Shown: positions 1-10,185, numbered from the stretch's first letter. The stretch: DNA of 64,000 nt from Martinezella hainanensis (GCF_900094555.1 NZ_FMAC01000003.1:124001-188000), one strand, 5' to 3'. The notes: generated from the letters alone by a model not told the origin. Numbers and translations: made by a program.

Positions 1-1295
1 CGGTCCCGGCACCGGTCGCCGCAAAGCTGGAACAGCCGATCGACGACGAACCATCAAAGGCCGTCGCCCAGCCGATCGACACGAGCAAAGCTCAGCCTGC
101 CGATGCCAAATCGCAGAAGCAGGTAGACAATGTCCGTGTTCCCGCGCTGCGTCTTGACGAAATGATGGACCGGGTCGGGGAATTGGTGATCGCCCAATCG
201 CGGCTGAGCCAGATGGCGAATTCGGCCGCCGACCTCGGCCTGCGCTCCGTGTCGGAAGAAATCGAGCGTCTGGCCGGCGAATTGCGGGATACGATGATGG
301 TCCTGCGCATGATGCCGGTCGCGAGCCTCTTCAGCCGTTTCCGCCGTCTGGTCCATGATCTCGCCCGCGAGACCGGCAAGGATATCGAACTCGTCACCGA
401 GGGCGAAGGCACCGAAGTCGACAAGACGGTCATCGACCGCCTGGCCGATCCGCTCGTCCACCTCGTTCGCAACTCGATCGACCACGGGCTTGAAAGCCCG
501 GACGATCGCGTTGCGGCGGGCAAGCCGGTGACAGGGCGCGTCTTCCTCTCGGCGCACCAGACCGGCAGCGAAGTCGTCATCTCCATCAAGGACGACGGGC
601 GTGGCATCGACAGGCAGAGGGTGCGCGCCAAGGCGGAGGCCAATGGCCTCATCCAGCCCGGCGCCCAGCTGACCGACAAGGAACTGCTGCAGCTGATTTT
701 CCAGCCTGGTTTCTCGACGGCGGAAAAGGTCACGAACCTCTCCGGCCGCGGCGTCGGCATGGATGTGGTCAAGAAGACGATCGAGACGCTGCGTGGAGCA
801 ATCGACATCACCAGCGAATTCGGCAAGGGCTCCGAGATTGCGCTCCGAATCCCGCTTACGCTCGCCATCATCGATGGCCTCCTCGTTCGTGTCGGCAACG
901 GGCGCTATGTCATCCCGCTCACGGCTGTCGAAGAATGCCTGGAACTCTCGGTCGAGCAGGATCTGCGCTCACGCGGCCGCAGCTTCATCTCGCTGCGCGA
1001 CGATCTCGTGCCCTTCCTGCGGCTGCGCGAACTCTTCCGCACAGGCACCGAGCCAGATCCCTACCAGAAGGTGGTTGTCATCTCGACCGGCAGCGAGCGC
1101 GTCGGCCTCGTCGTCGATCAGATCATCGGCGACCACCAGACCGTCATCAAATCGATGTCGAAACTTCACGACCATGTTTCCACCTTCTCCGGTGCGACCA
1201 TTCTCGGTGACGGCAACGTGGCCCTGATCCTCGATGTCGTCCATCTCATCGCCGCCGGACAGTATCAGGAGGCGCAATTGCGAGCAGCAGGATGA
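1..1295 (+). CDS. cheA: Chemotaxis histidine kinase CheA, C-terminal part (5' end outside window)
   Basis: The frame is open from base 3 to the stop at 1293-1295, so the window starts inside the gene. After a Pro/Ala-rich linker come the dimerisation helices (MMDRVGELVIAQSRL), the HATPase domain with N box (HLVRNSIDHGLE) and G boxes (DDGRGI, GRGVGMDVV), and a C-terminal CheW-like regulatory domain ending near LRAAG. The phosphotransfer (Hpt) and CheY/CheB-binding domains must lie upstream. CheA autophosphorylates in response to receptor arrays and passes phosphate to CheY and CheB. The stop overlaps the next cheW by 4 bp (ATGA), showing translational coupling in a che operon. Confidence 0.96.
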   Translation, partial: VPAPVAAKLEQPIDDEPSKAVAQPIDTSKAQPADAKSQKQVDNVRVPALRLDEMMDRVGELVIAQSRLSQMANSAADLGLRSVSEEIERLAGELRDTMMVLRMMPVASLFSRFRRLVHDLARETGKDIELVTEGEGTEVDKTVIDRLADPLVHLVRNSIDHGLESPDDRVAAGKPVTGRVFLSAHQTGSEVVISIKDDGRGIDRQRVRAKAEANGLIQPGAQLTDKELLQLIFQPGFSTAEKVTNLSGRGVGMDVVKKTIETLRGAIDITSEFGKGSEIALRIPLTLAIIDGLLVRVGNGRYVIPLTAVEECLELSVEQDLRSRGRSFISLRDDLVPFLRLRELFRTGTEPDPYQKVVVISTGSERVGLVVDQIIGDHQTVIKSMSKLHDHVSTFSGATILGDGNVALILDVVHLIAAGQYQEAQLRAAG

Positions 1296-1804
1296 TCGAA
1301 ACAGACGCAAAATCAGACCATCGTGCAGTCTGGAAAGGTGCCGACGAGCTTTCGGTGCTGACCTTCAGCCTCAATGGCGAGACCTTCGCCATCGAAGCGG
1401 TCGTCGTTCAGGAAATCCTCGATCTGCTGCCGGAGACGAGCGTTCCCGGCAGCCTGCCCTTCGTCGGCAGCGTCATCAACTTTCGCGGCAAGGTCATTCC
1501 CCTTGCCGATATCCGCATCGCCTTCGGCATGGAGGCGGCCAATGTCACCATCGACAGCCGCATCGTCGTCACCGAACTCGAGCTCGATGGCGAGACGACC
1601 CTGATCGGCATCCGTACCGACAAGGTGCACGAGGTGACACAGCTTTCCCAGACGGCCAGTGAGCCGCCGCCGGTCATCGGCATGCGCTGGCGCACCGACT
1701 ATATCCACGCCCTCGTGAAGCGCGGCGGCGAATTTATCATCCTACCGAACCTCCAGGCGATCTTTTCGTCGCAGCGGGCGGTTGCGGTCCGAGCAACAGC
1801 ATGA
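1292..1804 (+). CDS. cheW: Chemotaxis coupling protein CheW (first copy)
   Basis: This 170-residue protein is one CheW domain: the N-terminal strand ([15 protein letters not shown]), the conserved [16 protein letters not shown] segment and the core [13 protein letters not shown] loop that contacts CheA and receptors. It bridges MCPs to CheA in the membrane-associated array. The ATG overlaps the cheA stop by 4 bp. A second cheW lies 3.7 kb downstream in the same operon and the two are clearly diverged, so each may prefer different receptors (inference). Confidence 0.96.
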   Translation: MIETDAKSDHRAVWKGADELSVLTFSLNGETFAIEAVVVQEILDLLPETSVPGSLPFVGSVINFRGKVIPLADIRIAFGMEAANVTIDSRIVVTELELDGETTLIGIRTDKVHEVTQLSQTASEPPPVIGMRWRTDYIHALVKRGGEFIILPNLQAIFSSQRAVAVRATA

Positions 1805-1829
1805 ATTTCAAGGACAAGGAGGCCATCAG

Positions 1830-3536
1830 ATGCGCTTTACGATCAAGCTCAAACTGCTACTAACGTTTGCTGTCGTCATCGCCATGCTTCTTGGCACGGC
1901 CGTCTACAGCATCACGACCCTCGGCCAAGTCAACGACAATTGGTCCGATACGCTATCGGGTCCGGCCGAACGTCTGCGGCTCGCCCAGAATCTCGATATT
2001 ACCGTCCTGCAGCAGTTGCGGCAGCAAAAGAACATGCTGTCATCCGCATCGGTCAACGAAACCAAGGACTATATCGCAAAGAGCGACGCTGCGCGTACGG
2101 AGTTCGATGCCGACCTTGCAAAGATCCTGGCCAATACCACAGCTCAGGACATGGCATTCTGGACTGAGATCAAGAATCTATCCGCCAATTGGCGCAATGC
2201 GGACGACCGCATCCGCGCGATGATGCTTGCCGGAGACACCACCGGCGCGCTGCATATTTCAACGACGGACGCCCGTGATGTAAGCACCAAAATCGACAAT
2301 GTGCTTGCACAGGTCTTCGATTCCGAACGGGCGAGACTGAAGCAGGCGGATCAGGATGCCGCCAACGACTATGCGAATGCGCGCATGATCCTGATCATCA
2401 TCGCCTCCACGGCATCGATCCTCGCATTTCTTTCGGCAATCTGGATCATCCTCTCGATCAACAAGGGTATCAGCCGTGCGGTCAAGACCGTCCAGACCGT
2501 CGCCGACGGAGATCTGACCGAATTCGCCGCAATCACCACCAGGGACGAGATCGGCGAGCTTTTGGGCCACGTCAACTCGATGATCGAGCGGCTGCGCGGT
2601 GTTGTTGCCGACGCGCTCTCGGCCTCGGACAATGTCTCATCCGGCAGTCAGCAGCTGTCGGCAGGCTCCGAGCAGCTGTCGCAGGGTGCCACCGAACAGG
2701 CCTCCTCCGCCGAGGAAGCCTCCGCCTCGATGGAGGAGATGGCGGCCAACATCAAGCAGAATGCAGACAACGCCGCCCAGACCGAAAAGATCGCCCGACA
2801 GTCCGCCAAGGATGCCGAGATCAGCGGCCAGGCCGTCGACCGCGCCGTCAACGCCATGCGCACCATTGCCGAGAAGATCTCCATCGTACAGGAAATCGCC
2901 CGCCAGACCGACCTGCTGGCTCTCAACGCCGCCGTCGAAGCGGCACGCGCCGGCGAGCATGGCCGCGGCTTTGCCGTCGTCGCCTCTGAAGTCCGCAAGC
3001 TCGCCGAACGCAGCCAGGCCGCTGCCGCCGAAATCTCCAGCCTCTCCGGCGAGACCGTGACGGTCGCGACCGAGGCCGGCGACATGCTCTCGCGCCTCGT
3101 GCCCGATATCCGCAAGACCGCCGAACTGGTGGCTGAAATCTCGGCTGCCTGCCGCGAGCAGGATATCGGCGCCTCGCAGATCAACGAGGCGATCCAGCAG
3201 CTCGACAAGGTGACACAGCAGAATGCCGGCGCTTCCGAAGAAATGTCGGCAACGTCCGAAGAGCTCGCCGCCCAGGCCGAGGAGCTGCAGGCCTCCATCG
3301 CCTTCTTCAAGGTCGACCAGGCCAATGCCCGCAAGGCCCAGGCTGCACATGCCCCGATCCACCACACCACCAGCCCGGTGAAGTCCCGTCCGGTCGCCAA
3401 AGCTCCGGCGAGAGCCCCTGCCGCGCGCACTGACAACAGCGTCGCCGCCCAGCAAGCTCGTCTCAAGGGTTTTACCCTCGATATGTCCATGGGCGGACCG
3501 GATGCGGACGACATTGATTTTCGCCAGAGCGCCTAA
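1830..3536 (+). CDS. Methyl-accepting chemotaxis protein, single HAMP
   Basis: This is a 568-residue MCP. I start it at ATG 1830 (MRFTIKLKL) because AAGGAGG at 1816-1822 sits 7 bases upstream; an in-frame start at 1782 lies inside cheW. It has a first TM helix (residues about 8-30), a periplasmic four-helix-bundle type sensor domain, a second TM (about 180-205), a HAMP domain, then the cytoplasmic methylation helices and signalling tip ([22 protein letters not shown]). The tail is a Pro/Ala linker ending in a conserved [15 protein letters not shown] segment; no CheR-tethering NWETF-type pentapeptide is present. The 3' half is almost identical in DNA to that of the next MCP gene. Confidence 0.94.
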   Translation: MRFTIKLKLLLTFAVVIAMLLGTAVYSITTLGQVNDNWSDTLSGPAERLRLAQNLDITVLQQLRQQKNMLSSASVNETKDYIAKSDAARTEFDADLAKILANTTAQDMAFWTEIKNLSANWRNADDRIRAMMLAGDTTGALHISTTDARDVSTKIDNVLAQVFDSERARLKQADQDAANDYANARMILIIIASTASILAFLSAIWIILSINKGISRAVKTVQTVADGDLTEFAAITTRDEIGELLGHVNSMIERLRGVVADALSASDNVSSGSQQLSAGSEQLSQGATEQASSAEEASASMEEMAANIKQNADNAAQTEKIARQSAKDAEISGQAVDRAVNAMRTIAEKISIVQEIARQTDLLALNAAVEAARAGEHGRGFAVVASEVRKLAERSQAAAAEISSLSGETVTVATEAGDMLSRLVPDIRKTAELVAEISAACREQDIGASQINEAIQQLDKVTQQNAGASEEMSATSEELAAQAEELQASIAFFKVDQANARKAQAAHAPIHHTTSPVKSRPVAKAPARAPAARTDNSVAAQQARLKGFTLDMSMGGPDADDIDFRQSA

Positions 3537-3561
3537 GCGCTTGCTCTGACATCAACAAACG

Positions 3562-3581
3562 CCGGCGCCGAGAGGCGCCGG
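3562..3581. other. Stem-loop between the two mcp genes
   Basis: CCGGCGCC and GGCGCCGG (8 bp, perfect) flank a GAGA tetraloop in the gap between the two receptor genes. No T run follows, so it is more likely an mRNA-stabilising or processing hairpin than a strong terminator. The downstream genes probably remain in the same transcription unit. Confidence 0.5.
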
Positions 3582-3726
3582 ACCAAAGGCCGGCAAATGC
3601 TATCGCCGGCCTCAAGAACCGGTTCCGGTTCGCGGAAGGGTGAATGTATCGGTCTTCGCGCATCAAGACGGCTCCCCGTCTGACTTTTCAATCATCCAAC
3701 CCTCCATCTCCAGGAGCTTTTCAGAG

Positions 3727-5556
3727 ATGCGCTTTACTATCAAACTCAAGTTGGCAATCGCCTTCGGCTTCCTGATCCTCTTGTCGACCGGCATGTCCGT
3801 CCTCGCGATCTCGAGCCTGTCTTCCCTCAATTCGGCCATTACCGACATCGTTCAGGGGCCGGCCAACAACCTCCGCAATTCCGGCGATCTCTCCAGCGCC
3901 GTGCTGGATGCGATCCGCAATGAAAAGAACGCTATCCTCAATACCGATCCTCAGGCGATCGGTGGTTACATCGACGCCGTTCACGAAAAGGAGGTCACGA
4001 TCGAGCAGCTCGTCCAGAAGCTGGCGCAGGACCCGGCGATTTCCGACAAGGTTGCCGAGTTTTCCAAGCAGTATCCGGCCTGGAAGCAGATCGACGATCA
4101 GATCCTGAAGCTTGCAGTCGAAAATACCGACGAGAGCAACCGCAAGGCTGGTGCCCTCTCCATGGGCGAGGGACGCAAGGCGAGCGACCTGCTTCAGGAT
4201 GCCCTCGAGACCGTCAACAAGGCGATCCTTGAAGACCTGCACCAGACGGATCTTTCGACCAACGACCAGTATGCGTCCGCGCGCAACCTCTTGCTGACGT
4301 CGCTTGGCATCATGTTCGTGATCTCCACAGCCGTTGCCATCTGGATCGCACTCGGCATCAATCGCGGCCTGAAGAAGATCCAGGCCGTTGCCGAAGGTGT
4401 CGCTATCGGCGACCTCAATCAGAACATCGAGATCAAGACCAATGACGAGATCAAGGATCTCGTCAACACCATCAACGTCATGACCGGCAACCTGCGCAAC
4501 ACCGCAACGATCGCCGACCAGATCGCCAATGGCGACCTGACGGTGAAGCCGAAGCCGATGTCGGAAAAGGACACGCTTGGCATGTCGTTGCAGTCGATGG
4601 TCGAGCGGCTGCGCGGTGTTGTTGCCGACGCGCTCTCGGCCTCGGACAATGTCTCATCCGGCAGTCAGCAGCTGTCGGCAGGCTCCGAGCAGCTGTCGCA
4701 GGGCGCGACCGAACAGGCCTCCTCCGCCGAAGAGGCCTCCGCCTCGATGGAGGAGATGGCGGCCAACATCAAGCAGAATGCCGACAACGCCGCCCAGACC
4801 GAAAAGATCGCCCGTCAGTCCGCCAAGGATGCCGAGATCAGCGGCCAGGCCGTCGACCGCGCCGTCAACGCCATGCGCACCATCGCCGAAAAGATTTCCA
4901 TCGTTCAGGAGATCGCTCGCCAGACCGACCTGCTGGCCCTCAACGCCGCCGTCGAAGCGGCACGCGCCGGCGAGCATGGCCGCGGCTTTGCCGTCGTCGC
5001 CTCTGAAGTCCGCAAGCTGGCCGAGCGCAGCCAGGCCGCTGCCGCCGAGATCTCCAGCCTCTCGGGCGAGACCGTGACGGTCGCGACCGAGGCCGGCGAC
5101 ATGCTCTCGCGTCTGGTTCCGGATATCCGCAAGACCGCCGAGCTGGTCGCCGAGATCTCGGCTGCCTGCCGCGAGCAGGATATCGGCGCCTCGCAGATCA
5201 ACGAGGCGATCCAGCAGCTCGACAAGGTGACGCAGCAGAATGCCGGCGCTTCCGAAGAAATGTCGGCAACGTCCGAGGAACTCGCCGCCCAGGCCGAAGA
5301 GCTGCAGGCCTCCATCGCCTTCTTCCGCGTCGATCAGGCCAATGCCCGCAAGGCCCAGGCCGTTCATGTTCCCATCCATCATGCCGCAAGCCCGGCCAAG
5401 GCCAAGCCAGCCGCCAAGGCGCCAGCAACGAGAGCCCCTGCGGCACGCACCGACAACAGCGTCGCCGCCCAGCAGGCCCGTGCCAAGGGCTTCACCCTCG
5501 ACATGTCCATGGGCGGTCCCGACGCCGACGACAACGACTTCAGGGAGAGCGCATAA
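3727..5556 (+). CDS. Methyl-accepting chemotaxis protein with a second HAMP-like segment
   Basis: This is a 609-residue MCP. ATG 3727 is preferred (AGGAG at 3712-3716; same MRFTIKLKL opening as the upstream paralogue), although the frame stays open upstream to 3640. It has TM1, a four-helix-bundle type periplasmic domain unlike that of its neighbour, TM2 (about 193-215), HAMP ([15 protein letters not shown]), then a second HAMP-like unit ([19 protein letters not shown]) missing from the neighbour. From [13 protein letters not shown] onward it matches the first MCP almost residue for residue, including the C-terminal [15 protein letters not shown] tail. The stop TAA abuts the ATG of the following cheW. 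Confidence 0.94.
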   Translation: MRFTIKLKLAIAFGFLILLSTGMSVLAISSLSSLNSAITDIVQGPANNLRNSGDLSSAVLDAIRNEKNAILNTDPQAIGGYIDAVHEKEVTIEQLVQKLAQDPAISDKVAEFSKQYPAWKQIDDQILKLAVENTDESNRKAGALSMGEGRKASDLLQDALETVNKAILEDLHQTDLSTNDQYASARNLLLTSLGIMFVISTAVAIWIALGINRGLKKIQAVAEGVAIGDLNQNIEIKTNDEIKDLVNTINVMTGNLRNTATIADQIANGDLTVKPKPMSEKDTLGMSLQSMVERLRGVVADALSASDNVSSGSQQLSAGSEQLSQGATEQASSAEEASASMEEMAANIKQNADNAAQTEKIARQSAKDAEISGQAVDRAVNAMRTIAEKISIVQEIARQTDLLALNAAVEAARAGEHGRGFAVVASEVRKLAERSQAAAAEISSLSGETVTVATEAGDMLSRLVPDIRKTAELVAEISAACREQDIGASQINEAIQQLDKVTQQNAGASEEMSATSEELAAQAEELQASIAFFRVDQANARKAQAVHVPIHHAASPAKAKPAAKAPATRAPAARTDNSVAAQQARAKGFTLDMSMGGPDADDNDFRESA

Positions 5557-6066
5557 ATGGCTGCGACCAGCACGGAAGCGCAATATGTAACGTTCGGCCT
5601 CGGCGATGAATGCTTCGCCGTGCCCGTCACGGTGGTCCGGGAGATCCTGGACCATCAGGATGCCTTTCGCATTCCGCACGGGCCGGATTATCTCCTCGGC
5701 CTGCGCGACGTGCGTGGTCAGGGCGTACCGGTCATTGACCTCCGTTTGCGCTTGGGCATGTCGGCCACCACGAAGACGCCGCACACGCGCATCCTCGTGA
5801 TCGACATCCCGATCACGGACAAGATCCTGACGCTCGGGCTCGTCGCCGATCGCGTCTTCGAGGTCACCTCCTTCAAGCAGGAAGCGATCGAAAGCGCGCC
5901 CGATATCGGGGTGCGCTGGCCATCCGAATACATTGCCGGCGTCGTGCGCCGCGATGGCGGGTTCGTTGTCATCATCGATCTCGCAAAGCTCTTCTCGTCG
6001 ACCGACAAGGTGTCGCTGATGGGCGTGGGGACGGGCCAGAGAGCCTCCGAATTGGCCGATGTTTGA
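5557..6066 (+). CDS. cheW: Chemotaxis coupling protein CheW (second copy)
   Basis: A 169-residue single CheW domain (YVTFGLGDECFAVPVTVVREIL; DVRGQGVPVIDLRLRLGM). The start codon follows the MCP stop with no spacing, and AGGGAGAG just upstream inside the MCP gene can serve as ribosome site, so translation is coupled. Its place between the second mcp and cheR, apart from the cheA-cheW pair, suggests co-evolution with the duplicated receptor (inference). Confidence 0.95.
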   Translation: MAATSTEAQYVTFGLGDECFAVPVTVVREILDHQDAFRIPHGPDYLLGLRDVRGQGVPVIDLRLRLGMSATTKTPHTRILVIDIPITDKILTLGLVADRVFEVTSFKQEAIESAPDIGVRWPSEYIAGVVRRDGGFVVIIDLAKLFSSTDKVSLMGVGTGQRASELADV

Positions 6067-6930
6067 GTGGGGCGTAAAGTGGCGTTGCAGGATGTAAGAG
6101 ACTACGGAGACAATGGGCTGAGCCGGCGGAATTTCGACCAGCTCGCCCGCTACATCTACGACTATAGCGGCATCAAGATGCCTCCAGGCAAGCGCACGAT
6201 GCTGGAGGGACGATTGCGCCGCCGGCTGCGGGCGACCGGAATCGGCGACCTCGACGATTATTGCGATTATCTGTTCAAACGCGGCGGTATCGACCGCGAA
6301 GCGATCCATCTGATCGACGCCGTGACGACGAACAAGACGGACTTTTTTCGCGAGCCGAAGCATTTCGAGCATCTCGAAACCTCCGCCCTCCCCGAGCTTC
6401 AGGCGGCAGGGCATAGCCGCCTCAGGATCTGGAGTGCCGCCTGCTCTGTCGGTGCGGAGCCCTACACGATCGCCATGGTGCTCGAGGATTATCGCGAGGC
6501 CCACGGCGCCCCCGAATACAGCATACTGGCGACCGACCTTTCGACCGATGTTCTTCGCGCGGCGCGCAGGGGTGTCTATCCGACCGGGATGATCGATCCG
6601 GTCGACCGGCAGCGGCGTCTTCGCTATGTGATGGAGGCGCGCGACCCGGAGCGAGGCGAAGTTCGCATTCATCCCAGGCTGCGCTCAAGGATCGGCTTCG
6701 GCCGCCTCAATCTCATGGATCGCGCCTATGAGATCGGCGACAAGGTTCACATCGTCTTCTGCCGCAACGTCTTGATCTACTTCGACAAGCCGACGCAGGA
6801 AAAAGTGCTCTCCAGGCTTTGTGAAAAGCTGGTGACGGGCGGCTTCCTCTATGTCGGCCATTCCGAGACGATCAGCGGGTTGAACCTGCCGGTCAAGCAG
6901 GTCGCCAACACCGTGTTCAGGAAGGTCTGA
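6067..6930 (+). CDS. cheR: Chemotaxis receptor methyltransferase CheR
   Basis: This 287-residue protein has the CheR N-terminal helical domain ([21 protein letters not shown]) and the SAM-binding domain: [13 protein letters not shown], then motif [28 protein letters not shown], and the conserved [13 protein letters not shown]. It methylates glutamates on MCPs. The start is GTG at 6067, directly after the cheW stop. Paired with cheB downstream it forms the adaptation module. Confidence 0.96.
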   Translation: MGRKVALQDVRDYGDNGLSRRNFDQLARYIYDYSGIKMPPGKRTMLEGRLRRRLRATGIGDLDDYCDYLFKRGGIDREAIHLIDAVTTNKTDFFREPKHFEHLETSALPELQAAGHSRLRIWSAACSVGAEPYTIAMVLEDYREAHGAPEYSILATDLSTDVLRAARRGVYPTGMIDPVDRQRRLRYVMEARDPERGEVRIHPRLRSRIGFGRLNLMDRAYEIGDKVHIVFCRNVLIYFDKPTQEKVLSRLCEKLVTGGFLYVGHSETISGLNLPVKQVANTVFRKV

Positions 6931-6935
6931 CCCGC

Positions 6936-8018
6936 ATGGCCAAGAAGATCCGCGTGCTCATCGTCGACGATTCAGCCAGCGTCCGGCAGGTCATGACGCA
7001 GGTGCTGTCGGCCGATCCGGAGATTGAGGTCATGGGTGCCGCCTCGGACCCCTTCATGGCGGCGAAGAAGATCCAGGAAGAAATCCCCGACGTCATCACG
7101 CTCGACGTCGAAATGCCGCGCATGGATGGCATCACCTTCCTGCGCAAGCTGATGACACAGCGGCCGATCCCTGTCGTCATGTGTTCCTCGCTCACAGAAG
7201 CCGGTTCAGAAACCCTGATGCAGGCACTGGAGGCTGGGGCCGTCGATATTATCCTCAAACCGAAGATCGCGGCCGCCGACCATCTGGCGGAAACGGCTGA
7301 CATGATCCGCGAAGCGGTCAAGGGTGCCGCCGCGGCGCGGCTCGGCAGCGCTCGCCGCCGGATCGTCACCCCAGCCGAGCCAACCGCCAAGCTGACGGCC
7401 GATGCCGTTCTGCCACCACCGAGCGGCAGGGCCATGGCCAAGACGACGGAGATGATCGTCTGTGTGGGAGCATCGACCGGCGGCACGGAGGCCCTGCGTG
7501 AAATGCTCGTGGCGCTTCCCGCCAACACGCCCGGCATGGTCATCGTGCAGCACATGCCGGAGAAATTCACCGCCGCCTTCGCCAAGCGCCTGAACAGTCT
7601 TTGCGAGGTGGAAGTCAAGGAAGCCGAACATGGCGATGCGGTCCTGCGCGGCCACGTGCTGATCGCCCCCGGCGGCAAGCACATGCTGCTCGAACGCCAG
7701 GGCGCGCGCTATGTCGTGGCGATCAAGGATGGTCCCCTCGTCTCCAGACACCGCCCTTCCGTCGACGTACTCTTCCGCTCGGCAGCACGCTCGGCAGCAG
7801 GAAACGCCATGGGCGTCATCATGACCGGCATGGGTGACGACGGCGCCCGCGGCATGAAGGAAATGCACGATGCCGGTGCCTTCACCATAGCCCAGGATGA
7901 GGAAACCTCCGTCGTCTTCGGCATGCCGAAGGAAGCGATCGCGCATGGCGGCGTCGACAGAACCGTCGGGCTCGGCCAGATCGCTCGCGAAATCCTGGCG
8001 GCGGATAAACGGCATTGA
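6936..8018 (+). CDS. cheB: Chemotaxis response regulator methylesterase CheB
   Basis: A 360-residue two-domain protein. The receiver has DD at residues 11-12 and phospho-acceptor Asp57 ([12 protein letters not shown]). The C-terminal methylesterase has the triad Ser180 (GASTGG), His206 (QHMPEKF) and Asp302 ([11 protein letters not shown]). It removes methyl groups from MCPs when phosphorylated by CheA. It is the last gene of the cluster: no cheY or cheD follows, so the motor-side regulator for this pathway must be upstream of the window or elsewhere. Confidence 0.97.
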   Translation: MAKKIRVLIVDDSASVRQVMTQVLSADPEIEVMGAASDPFMAAKKIQEEIPDVITLDVEMPRMDGITFLRKLMTQRPIPVVMCSSLTEAGSETLMQALEAGAVDIILKPKIAAADHLAETADMIREAVKGAAAARLGSARRRIVTPAEPTAKLTADAVLPPPSGRAMAKTTEMIVCVGASTGGTEALREMLVALPANTPGMVIVQHMPEKFTAAFAKRLNSLCEVEVKEAEHGDAVLRGHVLIAPGGKHMLLERQGARYVVAIKDGPLVSRHRPSVDVLFRSAARSAAGNAMGVIMTGMGDDGARGMKEMHDAGAFTIAQDEETSVVFGMPKEAIAHGGVDRTVGLGQIAREILAADKRH

Positions 8019-8216
8019 TGGTGTTGCCAGCTATCTCTTCGGCTGTTCCTATCTGGACCTATAGCGATCGGCAGAAGGAATCTTGCAGAATACCCGCCTT
8101 CTAGCAACGCATGCGTTTATTTGCACTCAGTGAAAAACACGATAAGGTTTATTATTTACTGGACAGAATATCTTTGTGCGGCGACGCTCTGTTTGTAACA
8201 AACAGAGGGGAATCCA

Positions 8217-9098
8217 ATGAAGACCAAAGTAATAATTCTTTCCACCTTAGCCGGCCTAGCCGGATGCAATACATTACCCCGCATGCCCGACGCTCAGCCC
8301 GAAAGTATAAACAAGCTCGCTGACATTGTTGAGTGCGAGATCCTGACCGTTTTTAAAGAGAACAAGAACCATGGCGGCTTTGACTTCTCAAATTGGACAT
8401 CGACTTATGCGATCACTCAAAATGTAACAGCAAACGACGACGCCAATGTCGATCCGTTGAAATGGATAGCACCGGCAGGCGTCGACAAGCTTCTGTACTC
8501 TGCAAATGCCAGCGCTTCCCGTGAAGCCTATCGAAACGGCAAGGTCGAATATAGCGTCTTCGTGCTTGAGAAACGTTCAAAGGCGTGCGCGAGAAAAGAC
8601 ACCTACAAGGATATTTACGTCGACGTAAAAGACTTCAGATTGCGTGATTGGGTGTCTCAAGTTTCGCATCATACCGAGCGCCAAATGAATAGCTTCAGCT
8701 ATTCCGTGAGAGTGACTGTCACCACGGGCGCGGGTCTGGGCGCTGACTTCGCCGATGGGAAATGGATCGCGACTGGCGGCATATCCCATGCCAGAACGAC
8801 CATCGAGACGATTGACTTCACCTTTTCGGAGCTACCGAAAACACCAAAGCCAACAAAGGTCATCGTGGTCGCCCCCATTCCGGAAAGCCACGCCCTGCCG
8901 CCGGGAAAAGAGCTTCAGGGCACCTCTCCTTATATTCTTAAATCGCCGAATATTCTAAATCTGCCATCAAAGAACGATGCCGGTAAGTTGACCCCCACCG
9001 GGCCGAGACGGGTTCCGGAGTCAGCAGTTGATCGCAATCGCGGCATCATGCAGCTGCAGCAACTTGATCGGATTACACCGGATTTCTTGAATAACTGA
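8217..9098 (+). CDS. Lipoprotein of unknown function
   Basis: A 293-residue protein with a short lipoprotein signal: MKTKVIILSTLAG then LAGC, giving lipidated Cys17, preceded by AGAGGGGAA upstream of ATG 8217. The mature part has a beta-rich look with several FSYSV/VTVTTGAG strands and a Pro-rich stretch (PKTPKPTKVIVVAPIPE) that may span periplasm. No catalytic motif is recognisable. Base composition is lower in GC than the che genes and codon use is less biased, which fits an accessory gene. It is followed by a clear hairpin terminator, so it is a monocistronic unit. Confidence 0.75.
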   Translation: MKTKVIILSTLAGLAGCNTLPRMPDAQPESINKLADIVECEILTVFKENKNHGGFDFSNWTSTYAITQNVTANDDANVDPLKWIAPAGVDKLLYSANASASREAYRNGKVEYSVFVLEKRSKACARKDTYKDIYVDVKDFRLRDWVSQVSHHTERQMNSFSYSVRVTVTTGAGLGADFADGKWIATGGISHARTTIETIDFTFSELPKTPKPTKVIVVAPIPESHALPPGKELQGTSPYILKSPNILNLPSKNDAGKLTPTGPRRVPESAVDRNRGIMQLQQLDRITPDFLNN

Positions 9099-9120
9099 TC
9101 CTTCGTTCATTCCGACATGG

Positions 9121-9146
9121 AGGGCTCGCGTTTTGCGAGCCTTCTT
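9121..9146 (+). terminator. Rho-independent-like terminator after the lipoprotein gene
   Basis: GGCTCGC (9123-9129), loop GTTTT, GCGAGCC (9135-9141), extendable by G-T and A-T pairs, then TTCTT. It lies 23 bases after the stop. Confidence 0.75.
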
Positions 9147-9277
9147 CCATAGCCAGGCTATGTGGCGCGGCAGTTCGGTGATCAACTGCAGAATCTAGCA
9201 AATCGCCTAACCGGAAAAATACGGCCGAAGCGACACCTCGAAGCGCTTGCAGCCGCTTGATCCGGTAGGAGGAGTTG

Positions 9278-9343
9278 ATGGATTGGGCCCATCCAAAAGG
9301 GTTTGTTAACCATAAATGCGTAACGATTCTCGCCAAGCCATGA
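9278..9343 (+). CDS. Possible 21-residue leader peptide upstream of the ParA-like gene
   Basis: A very strong ribosome site AGGAGGAG (9267-9274) precedes ATG 9278, which opens a 21-codon frame (MDWAHPKGFVNHK...) ending TGA at 9341-9343. It overlaps an imperfect inverted repeat TGGAT/ATCCA around GGGCCC (9279-9295). No similarity is known to me. It could be a leader peptide, a small protein or a chance frame; the ribosome site is the main support. Confidence 0.3.
   Translation: MDWAHPKGFVNHKCVTILAKP
9305..9313 (+). promoter_or_regulatory. Candidate CtrA half-site
   Basis: GTTAACCAT matches the TTAACCAT half-site of the alphaproteobacterial cell-cycle regulator CtrA. The partner TTAA seven bases on is not present, so this is a half-site only. 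It lies about 85 bp before the ParA-like start. Confidence 0.3.
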
Positions 9344-9397
9344 CAGCTGCTCGCCTACCCCATTGCGTTGTCCATCCGATCAGCCCAGGAAGCTCCC

Positions 9398-10120
9398 ATG
9401 GCCGTTTTGACCTTTGCCAACACCAAGGGCGGCGCCGGCAAGACCACCGCCGTCGTCATCGTTGCCTGCGAGCTTGCCCGCATGGGCTTTTCGGTCGCCA
9501 TTCTCGATGCCGATCCTCAGCTGTGGATTTCCAAATGGCATGAGCGGCTGGGCCAGAAGGCGCCCCCTTTCCTATCGGTCGTGCCCTACGTCACTGCGGC
9601 CAATCTCGGCCAGCATGCACGCAAGCTTCGCAGCGAAGTCGATTTCCTTCTGATCGACCTGCCCGGCGCCCGCAGCCCGCTGCTGGCGCAGGCGCTCGGA
9701 TACTCGAACTACGTGCTCATTCCCGTCCAAGGCTCGGCTATGGATGCGGAAGGCGCCACCAACGTCATCGAACTGCTGCAATATCTGGAGGATCGGGCCG
9801 ATATCCGCATCCCGCATTCGGTGGTCTTGACTCGTGTCAATCCGATGGTGACCACGCGGGCGCTGCAATCGGTAAAAGAGCTGCTCTCCAGCCGCCGCGT
9901 CCATGTGATGTCCACGCCGATCATCGAGCGCGCCGCCTATCGCGAAGTCTTCGGTTACGGCCAGACCCTTTATTCGATCGACCCAGAAACCGTCAGCAAT
10001 CTCGACAAGGCACAGCAGAACGCCCAGACGCTGGCTCAAGAAGTTCTGCGCCGTATTCTGCCCTATAGCGGCCGTACTGCCGAGCGAACGAAAGCCGACG
10101 GCTTCAAGCTCTCGGGCTGA
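9398..10120 (+). CDS. Orphan ParA/VirC1-like P-loop ATPase
   Basis: A 240-residue protein with the deviant Walker A KGGAGKTT near the N-terminus, Walker A' LDADPQ and Walker B-like DFLLIDLPG: the MinD/ParA family of dimerising ATPases that position cargo or DNA. ATG 9398 has AGGAAG five bases upstream; a TTG at 9368 is a weaker choice. No parB or repB is adjacent, so it is an orphan, closer in size and layout to VirC1 and other single-gene ParA proteins than to plasmid RepA. Membrane, chromosome or polar cargo cannot be distinguished from sequence. Confidence 0.85.
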   Translation: MAVLTFANTKGGAGKTTAVVIVACELARMGFSVAILDADPQLWISKWHERLGQKAPPFLSVVPYVTAANLGQHARKLRSEVDFLLIDLPGARSPLLAQALGYSNYVLIPVQGSAMDAEGATNVIELLQYLEDRADIRIPHSVVLTRVNPMVTTRALQSVKELLSSRRVHVMSTPIIERAAYREVFGYGQTLYSIDPETVSNLDKAQQNAQTLAQEVLRRILPYSGRTAERTKADGFKLSG

Positions 10121-10185
10121 CGATCTCCATCTGCCCGCGCGACCGCTGCGTTGGTCATAAAATTTACGTGAGAAAAGATTTTTCA

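Noticed and set aside
4654..6672. Open minus-strand frame of 672 codons opposite mcp, cheW and cheR
   Set aside because: Shadow of GC-rich coding DNA on the plus strand; the three plus-strand proteins are unmistakable chemotaxis families and the antisense translation is low-complexity.
8118..8150. Promoter-like TTGCAC-16-TAAGGT before the lipoprotein
   Set aside because: Both hexamers are weak matches in AT-rich DNA; not distinguishable from chance.
8111..8323. 70-codon plus-strand frame overlapping the lipoprotein start
   Set aside because: No ribosome site, no family, and it overlaps the well-supported lipoprotein signal peptide in another frame.
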